The notes below the pieces were generated by a model. It was not told the origin of the DNA, made no database searches, and saw nothing but the letters and a program-made list of their open reading frames with translations. This document shows, one piece after another, positions 17,796-25,173 of a stretch of DNA of 64,000 nt (positions are counted from its first letter, which is position 1; the number at the start of each line of letters is the position of its first letter). Made by a program: the position numbers and the translations under genes. This DNA is from CAZSSH01 sp964609825 (GTDB lineage: Bacteria > Verrucomicrobiota > Lentisphaeria > Victivallales > Victivallaceae): NCBI GenBank assembly GCA_964609825.1, contig CAZSSH010000009.1:62001-126000 (forward strand). Direction: 5' to 3'.

Positions 17796-20700
17796 TTACC
17801 GGGCGAGAACAATATTGGTGTATAAGTCCGGGTTTTTGGATTCGCCGATGCCCGGGCTAATTTGCAGCCAGCCGTCACGTCCCTCGCCGTCATTTTCGTT
17901 GATGAGGACGTTGAAGCGGATGCCTTTAGCAAAGACTTGGGGTGTAATCCCGAGTTTGGTCAGATGAAGCGTCGCTTCGTAATTGACGCCTTGTGCCGTC
18001 ACTTGGGCATTGACCATGATTTCGGGGGTGGCCATCCCGGACGGGGCAATCCAGCAGCAGCTTCCCCCCGCGCCGTTTTCCAGCACGCATAAGCCAAATT
18101 CCCAATGACCGTTTTGACCGGGGAACGCCAGCGCCAGCTGGACGCCGTCTTCCATGTAGCACTTTTCCGCGCTCTTGGACTTGAATAATTTGTCGTCGGT
18201 GACCTCAATGCGAACTTTGAGCTCGCTGTCGGTTGCTGCAAGATAAATTTTGGCGCTCTGGTCGGCAGGCCCGGTCCAGACGCGGTGCTCGGTGTAAGGG
18301 TTGTGCTCCATCATGCTGACCACCGATTTGCGGTCCGTGAGCGAAAATTGTGGTTGATCCGGATACGCTTGGCCGACGGGCTTGGCCGGATTGACGGGGA
18401 TGCTCAGCTGGCCCGACTCTTTGCCGAGAAGATAAATCATCTCCAAGCGCACCGGGTCGCCGTTGTCGCTTTTGAGAGTAAAGGGGATCTCGACCCGTTG
18501 TTTTCCGGGTTGCACTCGGGTGCTGAAGTTGTCAATCTCGACGGTCTCCGGTTTTTGCCGCCAATCGATCGCCAATGTTTGTGGTTGCCGCTCAAGGTTG
18601 TCAATTTCAAACACCAGTTTGGCCGGCCGGCCGGGGGCAGCCACTACTTTGCTGTCGGCCAGTGTAATCGTGCGCTCGGCCAGTGAAAGCTCCCCTTTCA
18701 CATTGTAAAACACCGCAAAACCGGGGTGCTCGGGGACGGTAAAGTTGACCTTTTGTCCAGTCACCGCCAGCGGCTGCCGGTTGCCCATCCAGTCGATTAA
18801 TTCGGCTCTGGCGGCGTCAACGTTGAGCTTGACAGCTTCGCCGATGCCCTGATTTTCGGTGCGCCAAAAGCACAGTACACGGTCGTTGCCGCGCTTGAAT
18901 TCATAAATGTCGCTCTGCGCGTTGCTCTGCAAGGTTTTGACAAAATAGGCGTCGCCGAGCAGCAAACTGACGGTATTATAGACGGCAAACCCCTCTTTGG
19001 GGTACCAGTCAAAGGTCAACAGCCCGTAATTATGCTCATGATAGCCGGGAATCAACCCGTCGTCGCGCAAATCATACCAAATGTAGCCGCGTGCGCCGTA
19101 AGCCCGGGCGTAAACGATCTTTTTGACTACGTTTTCCGCCTGCTGGAGGTAATTATTGTTGGCGACATAAAAGCCGGTTTCGGTAAAAAACATCGGTTTC
19201 GGTGTTTTGAGTGCCTGCCGGTATTGACGGACAACGCCGTCCAACACCTGCCGGTAGCTTTGGTAATCGCCGTGTTTGTGGTAGCCGTGATAGTCAAAAT
19301 AATCTTGGCCGTCGCGCACCAAGGCTTCGTGAAAACCCGGTTTGGCGGCGGCGTGTTCGCCGGCGATGCCGCCGGAGATCAGCTTGGCGTCGGGATCGGC
19401 GGCCTTGAGGGTCTGGTAAACAATTTTAAGCCGTTCCAGATATTCGTCATAACTGCCGCGCCAGAAGTCGAGGTCGGGCTCGTTCCAAAACTCGTAAAAG
19501 GTGATGGTTCCGCGGTAGTGTTCGCCCAATTTTCGGACGAAGCGCTCAAGTTTGGTTTTGTCGGGCGCGCTTTTATTCCAGTCATTCCAGTCTTTGCTGT
19601 TTAGGAGATCGGGCTTGGCGGCGAAGCTCGGAGTGTAGCCGATGAGAAACATCTGCTGCATATGGTAGCGCTCGTTGAGCTTGATCAACGCGTCGGCCGG
19701 GCCAAAGTCAAAGACGTTGTCCTCGCGCTCGATGCCCTCCCAGGTGTAACCGGTGCGCAACAGTTTGCCGCCCGAAACGGCGGCAGCTTCGGCTTCGACC
19801 TCCCGGTCGCGCGGAGCCCAGCGGTGCTGGCGCATGTTGTAGCCGAGGATGAATTCATTGTTTTTAATCTCATTGGGGCCGGCGGGCTCAAGGTAGGCGA
19901 AACTCGTCCGGCGGTCGCGGCTGACGCGCGTTTGATCAAGGCTCGTTACTGTGCGCTCGGCGCGCCAAACACCGAGTTTTTCGGGTTTCCACTGTAAATC
20001 CCACGCCGCAACTTCTTTGCCTTTGAGTGCAAAATTGCGTTCAAAGATGCGCTCTGAGCCGCTGTAATGGCGAAAGGTGAGTTTGACGTTGAAACTCAAA
20101 TCTTTATCCGCCTCATTGCCGACCAAAATACGAAATTTGTCCTCTTCGCCCAGTTTGACGATCGGCACCGCCGCCGAAGTTTGATACTCAAAACTCACAG
20201 CATCGACATCGCGCTTGATTTCCCGTTTTTGCAATGACTGAAAAAGCAGCTCGCCCGGCTGGTCGGACGGATATTGAAAAACCTCGAGCCGGATGACTTT
20301 CAGCGGCATATCCAGCTTGCCGTCTTTGTTGTCGCCCCAGCTCCCCGCAATGTCGGCGGGCAACAGCCAGACGACCTGATTGGCTCTAGCCTGGAGCGGT
20401 TTTTGTTTAAGGGAAAAATTTTCACCGTTGCGGTCGGCGACCACCATGCCCAAGGTGACACCGCCGCCGGCGATGACACTGACATCGCAAATGATCTTCT
20501 CGGGACTGCCGATATCTTTAAGGTCAAAGGTGATTTCCTTCATTCCGCCGAGGATGGTTTTTTCGCCGGTGACGGGAGCTTTGAGATGCTTTACGGCGAG
20601 GCCGTCGGCTTGCGGTGTTAATTTGAGGCGGTTGTCCCCCTGCCACTGGCCGCGCTGATCAAAATAAACGATGTCCGATTGCACCAGTGCCGTGCCGTGC

Positions 20701-21236
20701 TCAATCTTGATCGCAGGGTTGCGAAAGAGCAGCACGGCCGGTTTCTCCGCCGGGTACTGGTGAAGATTCATCGATACCATACTGAGCGGGTAGTCGAGTT
20801 TTCCGTTGGGGGTGCCGCCCCAGCCTTTGGGGGCGCGGTCTTGCTCCAGATTCCAAATCAAATGATTGGCCCCGGGTTTGACGGCTTGTTGCTTTAAGGA
20901 GAAATTTTCGCCGCCGGCGTCTTTCACGGTAAAAGACACGGTCGCGCCGCCACCGTCCACCAGATCGACATCCAAATTTATATTTTGAGTGTCGCCGATG
21001 GTTTTGGCAAAATTGCTCTCAGTGAGAGGATATACCACTGCCGGGCTCTTCCATGCCGGGGCGGCGGGGATGGTAATTTTTAACCCTTCGCGGACGGTGG
21101 AAAGCTGGACGCCTTTGCCCTGCCAGGACTCGGCGGTATCAAATTTAATTACTAAATCTTCGGTCTGAGCGATGGTGGTCAAAGCCGTCAACAGCCATAA
21201 TATACCGATCATTTTGGTCATGACATGATTTCCCAT
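17796..21236 (-). CDS. Secreted clan GH-A glycosidase with tandem N-terminal domains and a CBM9-like C-terminus (cassette 1)
   Basis: 1146 aa from ATG at 21236, directly after the pseudopilin stop; ATG at 21221 is an alternative and leaves a cleaner signal peptide (MTKMIGILWLLTALTTIAQ). Two related N-terminal modules follow, each with an ENFSLKQ and a TLGMVV/TVSFTV-type strand (about 25-180 and 190-340). The central TIM barrel has YEFWNEPD (acid/base Glu about 581) and FTETGFY (nucleophile Glu about 684), as in GH39/GH5-like enzymes. The C-terminal about 170 residues resemble a CBM9-type sugar-binding domain ending in NENDGEGRDGW and GIGESKNPDLY, shared with the cassette-3 glycosidase. Family and substrate cannot be fixed by eye. 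Confidence 0.8.
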   Translation of the reverse strand: MGNHVMTKMIGILWLLTALTTIAQTEDLVIKFDTAESWQGKGVQLSTVREGLKITIPAAPAWKSPAVVYPLTESNFAKTIGDTQNINLDVDLVDGGGATVSFTVKDAGGENFSLKQQAVKPGANHLIWNLEQDRAPKGWGGTPNGKLDYPLSMVSMNLHQYPAEKPAVLLFRNPAIKIEHGTALVQSDIVYFDQRGQWQGDNRLKLTPQADGLAVKHLKAPVTGEKTILGGMKEITFDLKDIGSPEKIICDVSVIAGGGVTLGMVVADRNGENFSLKQKPLQARANQVVWLLPADIAGSWGDNKDGKLDMPLKVIRLEVFQYPSDQPGELLFQSLQKREIKRDVDAVSFEYQTSAAVPIVKLGEEDKFRILVGNEADKDLSFNVKLTFRHYSGSERIFERNFALKGKEVAAWDLQWKPEKLGVWRAERTVTSLDQTRVSRDRRTSFAYLEPAGPNEIKNNEFILGYNMRQHRWAPRDREVEAEAAAVSGGKLLRTGYTWEGIEREDNVFDFGPADALIKLNERYHMQQMFLIGYTPSFAAKPDLLNSKDWNDWNKSAPDKTKLERFVRKLGEHYRGTITFYEFWNEPDLDFWRGSYDEYLERLKIVYQTLKAADPDAKLISGGIAGEHAAAKPGFHEALVRDGQDYFDYHGYHKHGDYQSYRQVLDGVVRQYRQALKTPKPMFFTETGFYVANNNYLQQAENVVKKIVYARAYGARGYIWYDLRDDGLIPGYHEHNYGLLTFDWYPKEGFAVYNTVSLLLGDAYFVKTLQSNAQSDIYEFKRGNDRVLCFWRTENQGIGEAVKLNVDAARAELIDWMGNRQPLAVTGQKVNFTVPEHPGFAVFYNVKGELSLAERTITLADSKVVAAPGRPAKLVFEIDNLERQPQTLAIDWRQKPETVEIDNFSTRVQPGKQRVEIPFTLKSDNGDPVRLEMIYLLGKESGQLSIPVNPAKPVGQAYPDQPQFSLTDRKSVVSMMEHNPYTEHRVWTGPADQSAKIYLAATDSELKVRIEVTDDKLFKSKSAEKCYMEDGVQLALAFPGQNGHWEFGLCVLENGAGGSCCWIAPSGMATPEIMVNAQVTAQGVNYEATLHLTKLGITPQVFAKGIRFNVLINENDGEGRDGWLQISPGIGESKNPDLYTNIVLAR

Positions 21237-21971
21237 TTAGTTAAGAAACATACTGTAGCTAATCACCACCGGCGACAAGATGGAAGCCTCGCTTACCGCT
21301 TTGACGTGGCCGGCCAAAAATAACGTATTATAGGTATTGTCGCCGTGGCGAAAATCATAGGTTACATCCGCTTTATTCATAATATAGTCACGATTGGGCA
21401 AATCATGGCGCGTTTCATAAGAGCCGCCCACTGCAGCGGTCATGTAGCCAGAGTCCATGATCGAAAAAATCCGCTCCGGTCCCAGCCGGGTCCCTTTGGA
21501 GTTGGAGCGGGCGTAGCATAAGCTGCCGCTGCCGACAGCACTGCCGTTGTTGACTTTGTAGGGCTTGAAATTATTCCACAGAGCGACGCAGCCGAAGCCG
21601 TTTTTACCGTAGCCAAAGGAGTCGGTACCGGCCTGAAGCATCCCCGGGTCGGCATATTTTTTGAGATATGCCTTGTAAGGATCCCAGCTGTCCACTGTGG
21701 TCGAAAAACCCAAATACGGACGCAGCTTTTGATGCCATTTGTTTTGATGATATGCCGAGCCGCTGCCGTCATTGGCGACGGTGAGCCATTTGTAGTCGTT
21801 TTCGTACATGGCATCGGCAAAGCCGAATTGTTTGAGGTTGTTGATGCAGGCGGTGCTGCGGGCTTTGACCCGCGCCCGGTTCAGTGCCGGCAACAGCATG
21901 GAGGCAAGGATGGCGATGATGGCGATTACTACCAAAAGCTCAATCAGAGTAAATGCGGCTTTCTGTTTCAT
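21237..21971 (-). CDS. Orphan type II pseudopilin (cassette 1)
   Basis: 244 aa. The N-terminus is a prepilin peptidase site plus hydrophobic helix (KAAFTLIELLVVIAIIAIL), with Glu5 of the mature protein retained, then the NRARVKARSTACINNLKQ segment shared by all four pseudopilins here. The globular remainder is unlike type II secretion core pseudopilins. Near the C-terminus it has RHGDNTYNTLFLAGHVKA, a variant of the H-X9-DG motif with Ala in place of Asp. It lies 27 nt after the regulator, with AAGGAAAGG upstream, and directly abuts the glycosidase. Such proteins are numerous in Lentisphaerota and Planctomycetes; the exact role is unknown. Confidence 0.88.
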   Translation of the reverse strand: MKQKAAFTLIELLVVIAIIAILASMLLPALNRARVKARSTACINNLKQFGFADAMYENDYKWLTVANDGSGSAYHQNKWHQKLRPYLGFSTTVDSWDPYKAYLKKYADPGMLQAGTDSFGYGKNGFGCVALWNNFKPYKVNNGSAVGSGSLCYARSNSKGTRLGPERIFSIMDSGYMTAAVGGSYETRHDLPNRDYIMNKADVTYDFRHGDNTYNTLFLAGHVKAVSEASILSPVVISYSMFLN

Positions 21972-21998
21972 TTGTTTTTTCCTTTCCTTAATGGGTGG

Positions 21999-23084
21999 TT
22001 ATTTTAAATTGAGATTAACGATACTTGCTCCAGAGCGCAGTTTGGGCGGAATTCGTTTTTGGATCGGCGGCCCATCATAATTCAGAAGCTCAAATCCGGC
22101 GTCGCAGATTTCATCCACTGGCTGGATGATTGAGGCCAGCGGCGGCGAGCATTTGGCCGAAGCCGGCAAGCCGTCATAACTAATCAGGCTCATATCTTTG
22201 CCGGGGCTCAATCCGGCAAGCTCGAGTGCCTGCAATGCACCAAACGCACCGGCGTCGGAAATTGTAAAAATTGCGGTAAAATCGACTCCTTTTTTGAGCC
22301 GCGCCGCCAAGGTTTTGGCGCTCAATATTTCGCGGCAATCGTTGGTTTTGACATGACAGTCGAGGATTTCGGGAGTGATGCCGTTAAGTTCCAAGGTTTC
22401 TTTAAAGCCAGTGATGCGCGCGTTAACCACCGCGAATTTGGGCTCGGTGACCAAAACTAAAATCTTTTTGTGACCGTTTTTGAGCAAATGCGAGGCCGCC
22501 AGCATCCCGCCGTAACGGTTGTCGCAACTTACCTTAAAGACTTCGAGATTCTCCAGCTCGCAGTCCATAAAAATGAGTTTGACATTGGTGTGCTGTGCGA
22601 TTTTGGCCAGTGTCTGGATGGTAAAAGCTTGGGATGGAGGGATATAGAAAACTTCCCGCTCGCGTTCGCGTTCGGCATCGAGTTTGGCGATGAATTCCTC
22701 GTGGGTGGCCACAAAGTGAAACTCCAAGACGATATTGTGTTTGGCGGCGACGGTGATAAAGTGCTCTTTTAAATAAACGCCGAAGTTATCCTCTGCGTTG
22801 CCGGTAAAATTTGGTGAGTACACTTGCACCCGGCGCTGACGTATTTTTTTGAGCCGCTCCGCCGCCTCGGGCTCAATGTAGGTGCCGGAGCCGCGGATTT
22901 TACGGATCAACCCCTCATCCTCGAGCTGCTTCATGATCAGACGGACGGTGGCATAACTGGCGGTGACTTCATCAGCCAGCTCGCGCTCGGTCGGAAGTTT
23001 GGTTTCTCCCTGACGGATTGATTGCTCGATCTTGTCAAGGAAATAACTCCGGGCGGTTTGCGACAGTGACTCTTTTTTGATCAT
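21999..23084 (-). CDS. GntR/LacI-type sugar-responsive regulator (cassette 1)
   Basis: 361 aa. The N-terminal GntR winged helix covers about residues 10-75 (LPTERELADEVTASYATVRL, then EDEGLIRKIRGSGTYI). The C-terminal ligand-binding domain is of the LacI/periplasmic-binding type (LIFMDCELENLEVF, HLLKNGHKKILVLV, IFTISDAGAFGALQALELAG, SLISYDGLP). It would bind a sugar and control the pseudopilin and glycosidase genes downstream on the same strand. Its promoter and a 32-bp inverted repeat lie directly upstream. Confidence 0.9.
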   Translation of the reverse strand: MIKKESLSQTARSYFLDKIEQSIRQGETKLPTERELADEVTASYATVRLIMKQLEDEGLIRKIRGSGTYIEPEAAERLKKIRQRRVQVYSPNFTGNAEDNFGVYLKEHFITVAAKHNIVLEFHFVATHEEFIAKLDAEREREREVFYIPPSQAFTIQTLAKIAQHTNVKLIFMDCELENLEVFKVSCDNRYGGMLAASHLLKNGHKKILVLVTEPKFAVVNARITGFKETLELNGITPEILDCHVKTNDCREILSAKTLAARLKKGVDFTAIFTISDAGAFGALQALELAGLSPGKDMSLISYDGLPASAKCSPPLASIIQPVDEICDAGFELLNYDGPPIQKRIPPKLRSGASIVNLNLK

Positions 23085-23096
23085 GATTGTGTTAAA

Positions 23097-23128
23097 AGTG
23101 CTAATTGTAAAATTTATTTTATAGCACT
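23097..23128. promoter_or_regulatory. Inverted repeat, candidate operator of cassette 1
   Basis: Arms AGTGCTA (23097-23103) and TAGCACT (23122-23128) separated by 18 nt. It directly abuts the minus-strand -10 box and spans the predicted start of transcription, fitting autoregulation. Confidence 0.5.
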
Positions 23129-23156
23129 AATATAATCGCTTCCTCATTGTTTTCAA
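23129..23156 (-). promoter_or_regulatory. Promoter of cassette 1
   Basis: On the minus strand: TTGAAA, 16 nt, TATATT, upstream of the regulator ATG at 23084. Confidence 0.65.
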
Positions 23157-23197
23157 GCCATTTTCGTAAAAAAAATGCAAATATTAATGATTCGGCA

Positions 23198-23226
23198 TTG
23201 ACAAACGGTGTTTTGTTTGCTATACT
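23198..23226 (+). promoter_or_regulatory. Promoter of cassette 2
   Basis: TTGACA, 17 nt, TATACT. The operator-like palindrome begins one nucleotide after the -10 box. Confidence 0.85.
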
Positions 23227-23227
23227 A

Positions 23228-23245
23228 TATACAGTATATTGTATA
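23228..23245. promoter_or_regulatory. Candidate operator TATACA-N6-TGTATA (cassette 2)
   Basis: A perfect 6-bp inverted repeat with a 6-nt spacer over the predicted transcription start of the regulator gene. The same site occurs at the same position in cassette 3. Confidence 0.7.
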
Positions 23246-23261
23246 TATAGAAAGATGTATT

Positions 23262-24362
23262 ATGGACACTGTCACCCCCAAGTATATGCAAGCCGCCGAG
23301 TTGATCCGCAGCCGGGTCCGGCACGGCCAGTACCTCAATATGCCGTTGCCCGGAGCGCCCAAATTAGCCAAAGAGTGCGGCATCAGCTATCTGACCGCGC
23401 GTCAGGCGCTGTCATGGCTGGTCGAATCGGGGGAGTTTGTCCGCAAAGACAACGGCCGGATCTACCGGGCGGGCAGCATGCTGGAGACGCCCAGCCTTAG
23501 GATCGCCAATATTATGCCGCAGCATGTCGGGATCAATTACCGCTGGCGCAATGCGATTGCCGCCAGCGCCCGCGATCACGGATGCAGTTTCTCCGATGTG
23601 ATTTATGTCAACTGTGACGAGCCGGTGATTTTTGAGACACTGGATCAGGATTTTGACGTGATTTTTTTTCAAATCCCGGAAATCAGCGAAATATTGTTTC
23701 AAAAAATGCTGACCATAAGCGGCAAGCTGGTTTCTTTGTTTGACGACATGACCGAGTTTGGCATCCGGTGTTTTGACGGGATGTCGCAAGAAGCGATCAT
23801 TGTTATGATGGAGCATTTGCACCGGCGCGGATTTACCCAAATCGATTATTTTATGCTCGAGATGAAACGCCTCGGTAACGACCGCCGCCGGGAAATTTGG
23901 AGCCGGGGACTTAAGGAGCTCGGCTGCTCCGGCAACTCTTATGTCAACGTCAGCGAGTACGGCGTACCCTCGATTTTATGCGCTTACCAGTTTGCTAAAC
24001 AACTGATCTCCGAGCAAAAGTTTATCCCCGGCCAGGCAATTTACTGCAACAATGTCGAGTGTGCGCAAGGGGTCATCCGCGCGCTGTCCGACGCCGGGAT
24101 GCGCGTTCCGGAGGATGTGAGCGTGGTGTCCTTTGGCAATCCCGAGCGGGCGATGCTCAACACACCGTCGATCACGATTGTCAATACCCCCGACCCGCAG
24201 CCGACGGTTGACCGGTTGTTGGACTGTTATCTCGGCAAATCCGGACCGCCGCCAAGCTTGATGTATAATATCGGTTTGCAGGATGTACCGAGAGAGCAAA
24301 TTCTCCTGCATGGCGAATCCGTGGGATATGGCCCTGCTTATTGCGGGCAAAAAAATGATTAA
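23262..24362 (+). CDS. GntR-type regulator with LacI-like sensor domain (cassette 2)
   Basis: 366 aa from ATG at 23262; the longer frame upstream runs through the promoter and is not coding. The N-terminal winged helix is LPGAPKLAKECGISYLTARQ, then LVESGEFVRKDNGRIYRAG. The C-terminal domain has LacI-like segments (VRALSDAG-type helix, RVPEDVSVVSFGNPERA, NTPSITIVNTPD). It is a close paralogue of the cassette-3 regulator along its full length; segments such as GINYRWRNAIA and LDQDFDVIF are identical. It would repress its own operon through the palindrome over its promoter. The ligand is probably a sugar; this is inferred from fold and neighbours. Confidence 0.87.
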   Translation: MDTVTPKYMQAAELIRSRVRHGQYLNMPLPGAPKLAKECGISYLTARQALSWLVESGEFVRKDNGRIYRAGSMLETPSLRIANIMPQHVGINYRWRNAIAASARDHGCSFSDVIYVNCDEPVIFETLDQDFDVIFFQIPEISEILFQKMLTISGKLVSLFDDMTEFGIRCFDGMSQEAIIVMMEHLHRRGFTQIDYFMLEMKRLGNDRRREIWSRGLKELGCSGNSYVNVSEYGVPSILCAYQFAKQLISEQKFIPGQAIYCNNVECAQGVIRALSDAGMRVPEDVSVVSFGNPERAMLNTPSITIVNTPDPQPTVDRLLDCYLGKSGPPPSLMYNIGLQDVPREQILLHGESVGYGPAYCGQKND

Positions 24363-24421
24363 ACACGGTCATGCCGAATAATTTGAACATATCACCATAT
24401 AAAATAAAAAAGGAAATAGTT

Positions 24422-25171
24422 ATGAAGAAGTTTTTTACACTGATCGAGCTTCTGGTAGTAATTGCCATCATTGCCATTTTGGCCGGAATGCTGCTGCCGG
24501 CATTGAATCAGGCCCGCGAAAAAGCCAAAGGAACCCAGTGCGCCAACAATCTAAAGACGCTGGATACGGCGATGCTTTTTTACTCCGACAGTTTTAAGGG
24601 CTGGGGCCGGGTGGTAAGCCCCGGCGAAGATGATTATTATGTGCGGTTTTTCTTTGGCCCGATTTATCCTCCGCGTGATCGCCATACTATTTTGCCTTAC
24701 ATCGGCGGCGCGATGACCAAGGACTCCGCTTCGCTGACGACCGCGGATGTCACCAAATTTGCGCTCTGTCCCTCCGGCCGCCGCGACGGGTTGGAGTTGA
24801 CCGCCCCCAATGACGGCAATGTGCCCAACGGCAGCTATGCATATAATACCTATATTAATCCGCCTTTGGGCAGTATGACCAATGTCCGTTTCTCCAAAAA
24901 ATTGCAGGGCGTCCGCAATCCGAGTCAGCGCATGCTGATCAGCGAGGTGACCGCCAAAGGGTTGGACGGTACGGTCTCCGGTGCGGGCACCCGGCCGCTG
25001 GCGCTCTGGACCAACAATGTGATGGTCCCGCGCCACAACGACAACATTAACATCGGTTTTGTCGACGGTCACGTCGAGAGCTGGAATATGGGCAAAGTCA
25101 AAGCCATCCAGACCGGCTCGGTCAAGGCCAAGGATATGCCCACCATGTTTTGGCATGAAGGGAATTGGTAA
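24422..25171 (+). CDS. Orphan type II pseudopilin (cassette 2)
   Basis: 249 aa from ATG at 24422, with AAGGAA about 7 nt upstream. Prepilin signal MKKFFTLIELLVVIAIIAIL, then GMLLPALNQAREKAKGTQCA. The C-terminal RHNDNINIGFVDGHVESW is a canonical H-X9-DG motif. The start of the beta-helix gene lies next to its stop codon, so the two are translationally close. The role is probably a substrate- or cargo-specific component at the cell surface or in type II secretion; this is inference. Confidence 0.88.
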   Translation: MKKFFTLIELLVVIAIIAILAGMLLPALNQAREKAKGTQCANNLKTLDTAMLFYSDSFKGWGRVVSPGEDDYYVRFFFGPIYPPRDRHTILPYIGGAMTKDSASLTTADVTKFALCPSGRRDGLELTAPNDGNVPNGSYAYNTYINPPLGSMTNVRFSKKLQGVRNPSQRMLISEVTAKGLDGTVSGAGTRPLALWTNNVMVPRHNDNINIGFVDGHVESWNMGKVKAIQTGSVKAKDMPTMFWHEGNW

Positions 25172-25173
25172 TC

